Source of the DNA: CAYQTE01 sp964420285
GTDB lineage: Bacteria > Planctomycetota > Phycisphaerae > Tepidisphaerales > Tepidisphaeraceae
Direction of reading: 5' to 3'
DNA length: 64,000 nucleotides
Assembly: GCA_964420285.1 (NCBI GenBank)
Contig: CAYQTE010000015.1
Coordinates: 1 to 64,000, forward strand
Each line of letters opens with the position of its first letter. Position 1 is the stretch's first letter. Positions 7,872-16,909 of the stretch are shown here, piece after piece. Position numbers and translations under genes: made by a program. The notes below the pieces were generated by a model. It worked only from the letters and a program-made list of their open reading frames with translations. It made no database searches and had not been told where the DNA came from.

Positions 7872-8435
7872 TCAGAATGGAAGCACTCGGCAGTCTCGCA
7901 GAACGAACTCTCCGTCCCGAACCTCGTGATCGCGGCAAACAATCTGTAGCGTGGCACGAATCGGGTACTTCTGGAGGAACTGGGTCAGGCCGGCGGCGTC
8001 CAACATCCGCAGAACGTCTTCCATCGAAACACCTGGGGTCATCGCTGGTGCGAGGACATCCCTTGAGAATGCCTCAAGTCTGGCGCGATCTGGAATGCCC
8101 ATCGTCAGGTTTACAACCAGAGGGGGCGTATCGGGCTCATATAGCTCAAACGCGACGCGCAACTTCTCGTCGCGCTGTAAAAGGCGGTCCAGTCGGGCCC
8201 GAACAACTGGAGATAGGGGCTCCACCAAGCTCTGTTCGCAGCAAGCCGTCTTGAATGCCCGGTGCCATTTCGCGTTCACGACGCGGCGGAAGAACACGAT
8301 CACTCGCCGCGATTCCCGTCGGCGTTCCGAAAGCGAGCATCGCATCTCGGCGCCGATGGGTAGAACGCGATATACCCGCCAGATGCCAGAGTAACTGGTG
8401 GTAACCCAATCGCCGGGAACGAAACGTGGACGCAT
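7872..8435 (-). CDS. Hypothetical protein
   Basis: About 187 aa from the ATG at 8435 (KKMRPRFVPGDWV), which follows a GGCGGTCAAGAA stretch; a second ATG at 8483 is possible. It opens with a beta-rich, SH3-like segment (PGDWVTTSYSGIWRVYRVL) followed by basic segments (RRRESRRVIVFFRR) and a helical C-terminal half (MEDVLRMLDAAGLTQFLQKY). I recognise no family. It is divergent from the HEPN module at 8632-9629, with 196 bp between the starts, so the two units may share a control region. Codon use looks like real coding sequence, but the call rests on that and on the lack of a better frame. Confidence 0.5.
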   Translation of the reverse strand: MRPRFVPGDWVTTSYSGIWRVYRVLPIGAEMRCSLSERRRESRRVIVFFRRVVNAKWHRAFKTACCEQSLVEPLSPVVRARLDRLLQRDEKLRVAFELYEPDTPPLVVNLTMGIPDRARLEAFSRDVLAPAMTPGVSMEDVLRMLDAAGLTQFLQKYPIRATLQIVCRDHEVRDGEFVLRDCRVLPF

Positions 8436-8631
8436 TTTCTTGACCGCCAGATATTCTACCCGGCAAGGCGGGGGGCGTTGCATGAATTTCGCATTGCCGA
8501 AGGTGTTGGCAGACCCAAGGCGGCGGCAGGGCAATGGCCGTTTGTCCCGGCACGTGGCTTTCCGTATGATTGCATGGGCAGTATGGGGCGCTGATGAACT
8601 CGGATTGGATGGTGGATATTGGAGACCCGTC

Positions 8632-9102
8632 ATGACCAATGGCGAAAAAGTCGCGGAAAGCACGGCGCGCGAATTCTTTCACGCCAAGAAGCGAAAATCG
8701 GGTGGGGACATCGACTGGCAGGCCAGGAAGGCCGCCTGGGTCGCTTCCGTTGAAGCTCTTTTCGAGACGATACGGCAGTTTCTCGCCGCGCCCGTAAAGG
8801 CCGGCGATTTGACCATATCCCGGTCTCCGAAAACCGTGGTTGAAGAGTATGTCGGCCGATACGAAATCGACGAGCTTGTTCTTCAGGTTGGCAACGAACG
8901 CGCTGTCTTTTCGCCCAAAGGCATCAACGTTGTGGGGGCCTCCGGGCGCGTTGATTTGATCGGGGAACGTGGTGAGCGGACCCTGGTGGTTCGGCCGGGC
9001 AACCGCTGGGGAATTGTGGTTTCTCGCTCGCCGGATGTGAAGGTCATCCCCTTCGACAGGGTTTCGCTTCTGGAATCGTTGAAGGACGTGATGAGGCCAT
9101 GA
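8632..9102 (+). CDS. Hypothetical protein, partner of HEPN protein
   Basis: 156 aa from the ATG at 8632, preceded by GGAG at a workable distance; the frame is open further upstream but without a good start. The first 65 residues are predicted helical and the rest beta-rich (VGRYEIDELVLQVGNERAVFSP, VDLIGERGERTLVV). No nucleotidyltransferase (MNT) motif is visible, so this is not the usual MNT-HEPN antitoxin. Its stop overlaps the next start as ATGA, so the two products are translationally coupled and probably act together. Function unknown; an antitoxin or regulator of the HEPN protein is a reasonable guess. Confidence 0.6.
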   Translation: MTNGEKVAESTAREFFHAKKRKSGGDIDWQARKAAWVASVEALFETIRQFLAAPVKAGDLTISRSPKTVVEEYVGRYEIDELVLQVGNERAVFSPKGINVVGASGRVDLIGERGERTLVVRPGNRWGIVVSRSPDVKVIPFDRVSLLESLKDVMRP

Positions 9103-9629
9103 AGCGCGTTTCGCTTTCGGGGCTCGAGAAATCGCTTTCGACCGTGTGGAAATGGTATGTCTATCAATCCGAGCTGTCGTTGTCGGCCAAAAGCCGGATT
9201 CGCCAGCAGTTGCTTGCGGGTTCGCTCGCCGCTGATCCGGTATTCTTTGGCATGACCCTTGAAGAGGTCGATGACTTCTTCAGGGAGCTCGACCTTCTGA
9301 CCATACTCGACCTGCTCGCTGCGGCCGAGGCCGCAATTCGCGTGGACTTCCTCAACCGGGCTTACCAGGGAAGAGGTTCGTCCGTGGCGGTGGATTTCCG
9401 CAAGCTTTATAAGAAACAGGGTCCGCGCGTGCGCCTTGATGAGCACATACTTGAAACCTGGACGAAACATCGTCGCGCCGCCAGAAGCGCGGTAAGCGAT
9501 TTCAGAGGCGCCCTCAAATTGCGGCATTGGCTCGCACACGGCCGCTATTGGACCCCGAAATTCCGGATCAACTACTCACCGGGCGATGTATTTGATATTG
9601 CCAGCAATCTGCTCGCCGCCATCGATTAG
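9099..9629 (+). CDS. HEPN-domain protein, candidate RNase toxin
   Basis: 176 aa, mostly helical. Near the C-terminus it carries R142-H-W-L-A-H147 followed by GRYW, which fits the R-x4-6-H motif that forms the RNase active site of HEPN proteins. HEPN RNases occur as toxins of two-gene modules, in abortive infection systems and in CRISPR effectors. The start overlaps the stop of the 156-aa partner gene. The family assignment is from the motif and helical layout only, so I hold it as probable. A non-catalytic HEPN role in protein binding is the alternative. Confidence 0.65.
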   Translation: MKRVSLSGLEKSLSTVWKWYVYQSELSLSAKSRIRQQLLAGSLAADPVFFGMTLEEVDDFFRELDLLTILDLLAAAEAAIRVDFLNRAYQGRGSSVAVDFRKLYKKQGPRVRLDEHILETWTKHRRAARSAVSDFRGALKLRHWLAHGRYWTPKFRINYSPGDVFDIASNLLAAID

Positions 9630-9755
9630 GTAGCAACGGCCGCTGTCCCGGCGTTCGAGGACCATTTCGCCAAATCCGTTGGGTCGGAGAGCCGATGCAA
9701 GCCGTATGCGCGGCAATCTTTGCCCCGTTTGACGCACAATGGCGAGAAAAAGTCT

Positions 9756-9761
9756 TATAAT
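9756..9761 (+). promoter_or_regulatory. -10 element (TATAAT) upstream of the 9869 operon
   Basis: A perfect TATAAT lies about 108 bp before the ATG at 9869. A TTGACG at 9729-9734 is 21 bp away, too far for a standard -35, and the 17-bp position is weak. It is the best promoter candidate for the gene at 9869 and possibly for the TPR array. The rest of 9630-9868 holds nothing I recognise. Confidence 0.4.
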
Positions 9762-9868
9762 CGGTCGGGGCGAGGACCAATGTGGCCGCGGTTTTGCCTT
9801 CGGGGCGATTGCGGCTTATCTTGGAGAACCCCAGGTTGCGAAGTCTGTGTTTCACTCAAGGAGTGCGG

Positions 9869-11254
9869 ATGAGGCCGGGAATTATTACGAGATTGGCACT
9901 GGCCGTGGCCGTCGCCGCGGCTATGGCGGTTACGGCGATGCGGGCGGGCGCGGCGGACCCGGCGAGCAAGCCGGCGACCATGGCGAGCACGGCGGCTTCG
10001 ACGCTGCCGACAACCACCCCGACCAGCCGGCCGCGCTACGTCGCACAGATTCCGCCGCTGCCGGGATTTCACATCATCGCCGCCGGCGGGCGCGAGGCGA
10101 TCTGCCAGGCGAGCGACGATGACTGGGTCAAGGCGGCCCTTTTGAATGCCGGGCCGGCGACCAAGCCCAGCACCATGCCGTCCGACGCGCTGCACTATCT
10201 GGAAATCCGCCACGACGAGTTGGCACGCGAGCTGACGGCCGATCTGGGATTGAGCGATCAGAAGGACGTGAACGATTTCCTGGACAACACCCTGCGGCCG
10301 GCGATCGAGAAAATCGGCGCCATCAAGCCGCGTGTGTTGTACATGGTGGCCTCGTCGACGCAGATCGTGGACATGATCAAGCTGGGTTGGAACGAGCCGC
10401 ATTACCATTACAACCGCCTGACCGGGCAGGTGGGAGTGGATCAGCAGATGCAGTTGGACGCCAACGGGCAGATGGACGACTTCATCCTGCCGTGCGTCGA
10501 TGACGATCCAAAGGCGACGACCAAGCCGGCCGACGCCGCGGCGATCGCCAAGAAGCAGGCGGCGATGGAGAAGGCGGTGCAGGCAACGGAAACGAATTTT
10601 CAGAGGGTGATCGCCAGCAACACGCCGGGAGTCATTTACGAGGTGTTCCGGGCGTTCATCTACGACAAAGGGATCGCTCCACTGAAGCTGAGTCTGACCG
10701 AGCAATGGTTCAGTTTTGGCGTCACGGAAGTGCTGAGTTGCCGGTACGTCGGCGAACTGTGGGGAGTGCCCATCCAGGATTTGATCACCGCTCGCACGCA
10801 GCAGCGGCCGGACAATCCGATTTCCCTGGCAAGCATCGACGCTCTGCACCCGATGGCGTTGCAGTACATAAGATCGGACCAGGTGTATTGGTACCTGGAT
10901 GCCCTGACGCGTAAGAGCGCGGCGGCGGTGAACCGATTGGTGACCACGGACAACGAGGATGCGATCGGCAAGGTGATCGTCAAGTTGCGGGCGATAGCGC
11001 CCACCCGCGTGGTGATCGAGCCGTCGACGCAGGCATCGACGCAGCCGGCAACCCGCTCGGCCATCGAGCCGTCGGGCCTGACATCGACCCGGCCGTCCAC
11101 GATGGGATCGATGCTGGCATCGACGCAGGCTTCAACCCGCGCATCGACGCAGGCGACAACGCAGGAATCGTCCGGGCCGGACTACGGCACGGCCCTGATC
11201 GAGATGATCAAGTCCATGACCAACATCGATCTGCATGATTCATTGTCGCGATGA
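9869..11254 (+). CDS. Exported protein of unknown function with Thr/Ser/Gln-rich C-terminal tract
   Basis: 461 aa from the ATG at 9869, chosen for its AAGGAG and because a signal peptide follows (MRPGIITRLALAVAVAAAMA, cleavage near AGAA). The mature part is a predominantly helical domain (about 60-375) with no motif I know. It then has a low-complexity tract (about 388-440) of repeating STQAST/TRPST units, and ends in a short helix. The stop overlaps the start of the first TPR-glycosyltransferase gene as ATGA, so it heads that operon. An exported partner or substrate of the array is an inference from position only. Confidence 0.7.
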   Translation: MRPGIITRLALAVAVAAAMAVTAMRAGAADPASKPATMASTAASTLPTTTPTSRPRYVAQIPPLPGFHIIAAGGREAICQASDDDWVKAALLNAGPATKPSTMPSDALHYLEIRHDELARELTADLGLSDQKDVNDFLDNTLRPAIEKIGAIKPRVLYMVASSTQIVDMIKLGWNEPHYHYNRLTGQVGVDQQMQLDANGQMDDFILPCVDDDPKATTKPADAAAIAKKQAAMEKAVQATETNFQRVIASNTPGVIYEVFRAFIYDKGIAPLKLSLTEQWFSFGVTEVLSCRYVGELWGVPIQDLITARTQQRPDNPISLASIDALHPMALQYIRSDQVYWYLDALTRKSAAAVNRLVTTDNEDAIGKVIVKLRAIAPTRVVIEPSTQASTQPATRSAIEPSGLTSTRPSTMGSMLASTQASTRASTQATTQESSGPDYGTALIEMIKSMTNIDLHDSLSR

Positions 11255-13068
11255 GCAGTTTCACGATTGAGCAAGCGCTTGCACTGGCCGACGCCCACCG
11301 CCTGGGCGGGCGCCTGGCCGAGGCGCAGGAGATTTACCAGCGCGTGCTGGCGGTGGCGCCGGGGTCGGCGCTGGCGGTGTTCGGGCTGGCGACGGTGGCG
11401 TTGCACACCGGGCGGGGCGATTGTGAAGAGCTGTTCCGCCGGGCGATCGCGCTGGATCCGCGGTCGAGCCACGCCTGGGGGAATTTTGGCGCGCTGCTCC
11501 AGGGCATGAACCGGCTGCAGGAAGCGCTGGCGTGCTACGACCGGTCGCTGGCGCTGAATCCGTCGGCCGAGATTCTCTCGAATTACGCTGTGGTGCTCTC
11601 GCAACTGGGACGGATAGAGGAGGCTCTGGAGCGGGCTCGGGCGTCGCTGGCGATTCGCAGCGATCTGCCGGAGCCCCATTTCAATTTCGGCCACATCATG
11701 CACCAGTTGGGCCGCGTCGATGAGGCGATGGCGGCCTATCACCGGGCGATCGAGTTGCGACCGACATACGCCGATGCCCTGTGCAATCTGGGCAGCCTGT
11801 ACAACAGCGCCGGCAAGCCGGATCAGGCGATCGAGTTGTACCAGCGAGCCATCGCCGCAAAACCCGGCGCCGCCGAAGCGTACAGCAACATGGCCAACGC
11901 CATGCAATCCAAGGACATTCTCGAAGAGACGATACCGCTGTATCAAAAGGCGATATCGCTGCGGCCGGATTATGCCGAGGCGTACAGCAATCTGGGTGTG
12001 ACGCTGACGCTGATGGGCCGATATGCCGACGCGGTGGCCTATTACGAACGAGCGATTGCGGCCCGGCCGGATTTTGCCAAGGGGCATTTTCATCTGGCGA
12101 TCGGGAGCCTGATGCACGGCGATTTCGCGCGGGGCTGGGCGGAATACGAATGGCGATGGCGGATGCCCGATTTTCCGAGTCCGCGCCGGCCGTTCACGCA
12201 ACCGACCTGGAGCGGCGGGGAGGTTCCCGCCGGCGCCAGCACAATCCTTCTGCACGGCGAGCAGGGGATCGGGGACACGATCCAGTTCAGCCGGTTTGTG
12301 CCGCTGGTGGGGCAGCGAGGCTGGCGGGTGATCCTGGAGGTTCAGCCGGGTTTGACGCGGCTGTTTGAGATGTCGGGGCGGTTGGGCGCGGATGTTTTGT
12401 GCGAGCGGGTCAATCCGGACAAGGCGCATCTGCCGCCGTTCGACAGGCACGTGCCGCTGGCGAGCCTGCCGCTGGTGACGGGGCGGATCGAGCCGTCGCG
12501 AAGCGATTTTCCGACAGCGCCGTATTTGCGCGTGTCGGATGAATTGAACGCGCAGTGGAGGGAGCGGCTGGAATCGGCGGCGGGTGGCGCGTTCAAGATC
12601 GGCCTGGTGTGGGCGGGAAGTCCGACGCATCGCTCCGATGCGCGACGCTCGGCGAAGCTGGTGAATCTCAAGGGGCTTTGGCGCGATGGAGCAAAGTTCT
12701 TCAGCCTGCAAAAAGGCCCGGCCGCTGTACAGGCGTCGGCGCCACCGCCGGGGATCGACCTTGTCGATCTGGCGGAGCAAATCACGGATTTCGCGGACAC
12801 CGCGGCTATCATCAATGCGCTGGACCTGCTGATCTGCGTTGATACGGCGGCGGCGCATCTGGCCGGAGCGCTGGGCCGGAGGTGCTGGTTGCTGCTGCCG
12901 GTGGCCTCGGACTGGCGATGGATGCTGGGGCGCACGGATTCGCCGTGGTATCCGACGTTGCGGTTGTTCCGGCAGGCGCGGCGGGGGGATTGGAATGAAG
13001 TCGTCTCTCGCGTGGCGGTGGAATTAGACAAGGTAATGACCTTACAAACGAAGGAAATTGGCGCATGA
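11251..13068 (+). CDS. TPR protein with glycosyltransferase-9-like domain (array copy 1)
   Basis: 605 aa without a signal peptide. Residues about 1-285 are TPRs (about eight; typical YNxAxxxxxxGxxxxAxxxYxxAIxLxP). After a WAEYEWRW junction (about 298) comes a domain like GT family 9 (ADP-heptose heptosyltransferase fold): LLHGEQGIGDTIQF (about 333), GLVWAGSPTH (about 451) and VDTAAAHLAGALG (about 529). Such TPR-GT proteins are often annotated as glycosyltransferases, but donor and acceptor are unknown. The start overlaps the upstream stop (ATGA) and the stop overlaps the next start (ATGA), so translation is coupled. First of five paralogues. Confidence 0.85.
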   Translation: MSSFTIEQALALADAHRLGGRLAEAQEIYQRVLAVAPGSALAVFGLATVALHTGRGDCEELFRRAIALDPRSSHAWGNFGALLQGMNRLQEALACYDRSLALNPSAEILSNYAVVLSQLGRIEEALERARASLAIRSDLPEPHFNFGHIMHQLGRVDEAMAAYHRAIELRPTYADALCNLGSLYNSAGKPDQAIELYQRAIAAKPGAAEAYSNMANAMQSKDILEETIPLYQKAISLRPDYAEAYSNLGVTLTLMGRYADAVAYYERAIAARPDFAKGHFHLAIGSLMHGDFARGWAEYEWRWRMPDFPSPRRPFTQPTWSGGEVPAGASTILLHGEQGIGDTIQFSRFVPLVGQRGWRVILEVQPGLTRLFEMSGRLGADVLCERVNPDKAHLPPFDRHVPLASLPLVTGRIEPSRSDFPTAPYLRVSDELNAQWRERLESAAGGAFKIGLVWAGSPTHRSDARRSAKLVNLKGLWRDGAKFFSLQKGPAAVQASAPPPGIDLVDLAEQITDFADTAAIINALDLLICVDTAAAHLAGALGRRCWLLLPVASDWRWMLGRTDSPWYPTLRLFRQARRGDWNEVVSRVAVELDKVMTLQTKEIGA

Positions 13069-14921
13069 CACAAGTAACCCCCGATCAGGCGGTGCAGTTG
13101 GGCTGGCAGCATCTTGAGGGCAAGCGTCCGGCCGAGGCCGAGACGATCTTCCGGCAGGTTCTGGCGCACGACGCGAACAACGTGGGGGCGGTGATGGGTC
13201 TGGCGACGATCGCGGTGATGGTGGGCCATCCGGATGCCGAGGGGATGGTCGCCCGGCTGGTTGCGGCGTTGCCCAACGAGCCACAGGCGTGGTTCCTGCA
13301 GGGGAATCTCCACCGCCGCCAGGGCCGGGCCGAAGACGCCATCACCTCCTATCGCAAGGCGCTGTCGATCGCTCCGCGATACCTGGAGGCGATCGGCAAC
13401 CTGGGCGATACGCTGCAACTGGTCGGCCGTCACGAGGAGGCCGCCGCGATCATCCGGCAGGCGGTGGGGCGCTGGCCGGACCTGGCGCCGCTTCGCTACA
13501 ACCTGGGCAATGCGTTGTGGGCGGCGGGGCAGCGGAGCGAGGCGATCGCCTCGTATCGCACGGCCCTGCAGATCGATCCGAATTTCGTCATAGCGCTGAG
13601 CAATCTGGGTAACGCGCTGAAGGAAACCGGCCAGATCGAGGAATCCATCGCCTGTCACAAGCGCTGCGTCGAACTGGAACCGGGCGTCGCGATGCACCGG
13701 ATGAACCTGTCGGTCAGCGTGCAGGAATCCGGCGACGCCGAAGGCGCCGTCGATCTCTGCCGCCAGGCCATCGCCATCAGTCCGCAGGCCGCCGAGCCGT
13801 ATGCGTATCTGGCCACGGCGCTGGAAAAGACCGGCCAGCGCGACCAGGCAATCGAGCAATACCGCAAGAGCATCGACGTGCATCCGTCGTATCCGCTGGC
13901 GCACACGAATCTGGGATTGACGCTTCTGCTGATGGGCCAGTTCGAGGAGGGATGGCGGCAATTCGAATGGCGATGGGAAACCGAACCGCTGGCCCGAGTC
14001 CGCCGCCGCTACACCAAGCCGCGCTGGGATGGCACGACGTGGTCGGCGTGGCCCGGGCACGACGATCGCCCGGAGGGAACGCTGCTGCTTCACGGCGAAC
14101 AGGGCATCGGCGATTCAATCCAGTTCGTCCGCTTCGCACGCCAAATCGCAAGCCGCGGGTGGCGGGTCATTCTGGAATGCCACAGCAAACTCGGCCGGCT
14201 CTTCCGCGCCAACGATCTGGGCCTTGCCGAGGTTGTCGAACCGTTCGATCACGCTCCGCCGGCCGTGGAATACGACGCCTACCTTCCCATCGCCAGCCTG
14301 CCGCTGATTCTGGGCGAGATCGATCCGCGCACGTCGCCGGCCGTGGCATGCGGGTCGTATCTTCGCGCCGATCCGGCGCTGGAACAAATCTGGAAGGACC
14401 GCATAGGCGGCGGGGATGAAACGATCAAGGTGGCGCTGGTCTGGGGCGGCAATCCATCGCACGTCAACGACCGCGGGCGATCGATTCCGCTGTCGCGGCT
14501 TGGGCCGCTGGTCCGGCCGGGCGTGCGGTTCTTCAGCTTGCAGATCGGCAACGCCGCCGAGCAGGCCTCGGCGCCGCCGGAGGGGATGGAGCTGATCGAC
14601 CTGACGAAGCACATTGAGGATTTTGCGGACAGCGCGGCGATGCTGGCGTCGATGGATCTGCTGATTTCAGTGGACACGGCGGCGGCGCATCTGGCCGGTG
14701 CGATGGGACGGCCGGTGTGGATTCCGCTGCCTTTTGCGCCGGATTGGCGTTGGATGTTGCAGCGTGAGGATTCGCCGTGGTATCCGACGGCGCGGCTGTT
14801 CCGTCAGGAGAAGCGCGACCAGTGGGACCAGCCGATCCAGCGAATGGCCGAGGCTCTGGCGCAATTTGATCGACGAGCGGTCGGGCCGGAAACGCCGCCG
14901 GTGGAAACCGCGGCGAAGTAG
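13065..14921 (+). CDS. TPR protein with glycosyltransferase-9-like domain (array copy 2)
   Basis: 618 aa, with the same architecture as copy 1. TPRs occupy about residues 5-290 and the junction is FEWRWETEP (about 300). The GT9-like domain has LLHGEQGIGDSIQF (about 341), LVWGGNPSHVNDRGRSIPL and VDTAAAHLAGAMG (about 535), then the family-typical DWRWM and SPWYPT close to the C-terminus. An AAGGAAA ribosome binding site precedes the ATG, which overlaps the stop of copy 1. A gap of 42 bp follows before copy 3. Confidence 0.86.
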   Translation: MTQVTPDQAVQLGWQHLEGKRPAEAETIFRQVLAHDANNVGAVMGLATIAVMVGHPDAEGMVARLVAALPNEPQAWFLQGNLHRRQGRAEDAITSYRKALSIAPRYLEAIGNLGDTLQLVGRHEEAAAIIRQAVGRWPDLAPLRYNLGNALWAAGQRSEAIASYRTALQIDPNFVIALSNLGNALKETGQIEESIACHKRCVELEPGVAMHRMNLSVSVQESGDAEGAVDLCRQAIAISPQAAEPYAYLATALEKTGQRDQAIEQYRKSIDVHPSYPLAHTNLGLTLLLMGQFEEGWRQFEWRWETEPLARVRRRYTKPRWDGTTWSAWPGHDDRPEGTLLLHGEQGIGDSIQFVRFARQIASRGWRVILECHSKLGRLFRANDLGLAEVVEPFDHAPPAVEYDAYLPIASLPLILGEIDPRTSPAVACGSYLRADPALEQIWKDRIGGGDETIKVALVWGGNPSHVNDRGRSIPLSRLGPLVRPGVRFFSLQIGNAAEQASAPPEGMELIDLTKHIEDFADSAAMLASMDLLISVDTAAAHLAGAMGRPVWIPLPFAPDWRWMLQREDSPWYPTARLFRQEKRDQWDQPIQRMAEALAQFDRRAVGPETPPVETAAK

Positions 14922-14963
14922 CAATATCTTGGTGGTCGCGGGGTATTTGGAGCATCTGGGACC

Positions 14964-16904
14964 ATGCAGGTGACGATCGACCAGGCACTGCACATTGCGG
15001 CCAGCCACGAGCAGGCGGGTCGGCTGGCCGAGGCCGAGTCGGTGCTTCGTCACATCGTCGCCAGCGTGCCGCAACATGCCGAGGCGCTGGATCGGTTGAG
15101 TCTGCTGGCGGTTCGTTTGGGCCGCGGCGATGCACCGGCACTGTGCCTGGCATTGGTGCAGATGCTGCCGGAAAATGCCGATGCGGCCAATCGTCTGGGC
15201 ACGGCTCTGGCGGCGCAGGGTCAAATGGAGAAGGCGGCGGCGGCGTTCGCGCGGGCGGTGGCCATGCGGCCGGGCGAGCCGGCGTTTCACAGCAATCTCG
15301 GCGCCGCGCGGCAGGCGATGGGCGATCCGACCGGCGCCGAAACTTCGTTCGCGCAGGCGATTGCGCTGGACGGGAACCACGGCGACGCCCATGTGAATCT
15401 CTGCCGGCTGTTCCTGGATCGCGGGCAGATCGATCAGGCGCTGGCCGCCGGGCAAAACGCGGTGCGGGCCAAACCCCAATCGTCCGAGGCGCATTACAAC
15501 TGCGCGGTGGCGATGCAATCCGCCGGCCGGCCCGATCTGGCGGCCGCCGAATACGCCGAGGCATTGAAGCTCAATCCGCGCTTGGCCCAGGCCGCGATCA
15601 ATCTGGCGGCGCTGTTGGATTCCACCGGGCAATTCGAGCAGGCCATTGCCCTGGGAAATCGGGCGGTGGAATTGCGTCCGGATATTCCCGAGGCGCACTA
15701 CAATCTCGGCCGCGCTCTGGCCGGGGCCGGGCAACACGAGCGTGCCATTGAGTGCTTTGGACGCGCCGTTGAGCTTCGCGCGACGTTTGCCGCGGCATAC
15801 AACAATCTGGCCTATTCTCGCCGGGCTCTGGGGCAGTATGACAAGGCGCTGGGGCCGTGCCAGATGGCGCTGGCTCTTGATCCCAACGATCCGGCGATCC
15901 ACAACAACATGTGTCATCTGCGCCTGGTGCGGGGCGAGTTTGCCGAGGGATGGCGCGAATACGAATGGCGATGGAAAGTCGCCGAATTCCGCTCGCCGGC
16001 GCGCGATCTTTCCACTCCGCGCTGGCAGGGCCAGCCGCCGGAGCATCCGGGACGTTCGACCCTGCTGCTGCATCCCGAACAGGGCTTCGGCGACACCATC
16101 CAGTTCCTGCGTCTGATCGATCAGGCCAGGGCATTGGCCGGTTGGCGCGTCGTTCTGGAATGCCAGTCCCCGCTGTACCGGCTGCTGTCGTCAAGCCGGC
16201 TGGCGGATGAGACGATCGAATATCGCGGACCGGGCGACCCGGATGTCGATTTCGACGTCCACCTGCCCCTGGGCAGTCTGCCTCTGGCGACCGGATGCAT
16301 CGATCCGCGAAATTTCCCCGTGCCGTTCGCGCCCTACATTGCGGCCGATCCCGAACTTGCGGCGACGTGGCGGCCGCTGCTGGGCGACGGGCCGGAATTG
16401 CGCGTGGGCCTGGTTTGGGCCGGCAGTCCTTCGCATGCGGAGGATCAATACCGCTCGATCCCGCTGTCGAAATTGTCTTCGCTGGCTCGGCCGGGTGTGC
16501 GGTTCTTTAGCCTGCAACTGGGCGCGGCCGCCAAACAAATCTCCGATGTCGCGCATGGACTTGATCTGGTCGATGCGTCCCCATCCATTCACGACTTTGC
16601 CGACACGGCCGCACTGATCGATCGGCTGGACCTGCTGATTACAGTGGATACGGCCGCCGCCCATCTGGCCGGCGCCATGGGCAAGCCGGTGTGGATTCTC
16701 CTGGCCCACGTGCCCGACTGGCGATGGATGCTCGACCGCAGCGACAGTCCGTGGTATCCCACAGCGCGGCTGTTTCGCCAAAGTCGCGGCGGCCAGTGGT
16801 CCGATCCGGTTGATGCCATTGCCAGGTCGCTGGACGAGCTGCTGGCCCGGCGTGCGGGCCGGGTTGGCCAGGCCGATCATGCGAGTTGTTCCTTACAAGG
16901 TTGA
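14964..16904 (+). CDS. TPR protein with glycosyltransferase-9-like domain (array copy 3)
   Basis: 646 aa. The TPR block (about 5-325) is one repeat longer than in copies 1 and 2. The junction EYEWRWKV (about 331) is followed by LLHPEQGFGDTIQF (about 367), GLVWAGSPSHAEDQYRSIPL (about 479) and VDTAAAHLAGAMGKPVW (about 559). The HGEQG of copies 1 and 2 is HPEQG here, so the residue after the first His differs among paralogues. The start is the ATG at 14964, with GGAG upstream. Its stop lies five bases before the next ATG. Confidence 0.86.
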   Translation: MQVTIDQALHIAASHEQAGRLAEAESVLRHIVASVPQHAEALDRLSLLAVRLGRGDAPALCLALVQMLPENADAANRLGTALAAQGQMEKAAAAFARAVAMRPGEPAFHSNLGAARQAMGDPTGAETSFAQAIALDGNHGDAHVNLCRLFLDRGQIDQALAAGQNAVRAKPQSSEAHYNCAVAMQSAGRPDLAAAEYAEALKLNPRLAQAAINLAALLDSTGQFEQAIALGNRAVELRPDIPEAHYNLGRALAGAGQHERAIECFGRAVELRATFAAAYNNLAYSRRALGQYDKALGPCQMALALDPNDPAIHNNMCHLRLVRGEFAEGWREYEWRWKVAEFRSPARDLSTPRWQGQPPEHPGRSTLLLHPEQGFGDTIQFLRLIDQARALAGWRVVLECQSPLYRLLSSSRLADETIEYRGPGDPDVDFDVHLPLGSLPLATGCIDPRNFPVPFAPYIAADPELAATWRPLLGDGPELRVGLVWAGSPSHAEDQYRSIPLSKLSSLARPGVRFFSLQLGAAAKQISDVAHGLDLVDASPSIHDFADTAALIDRLDLLITVDTAAAHLAGAMGKPVWILLAHVPDWRWMLDRSDSPWYPTARLFRQSRGGQWSDPVDAIARSLDELLARRAGRVGQADHASCSLQG

Positions 16905-16909
16905 ATGCC

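Noticed and set aside
11182..16073. Long minus-strand frames opposite the TPR-glycosyltransferase genes
   Set aside because: They mirror the repeated TPR codons and have no start signals or families.
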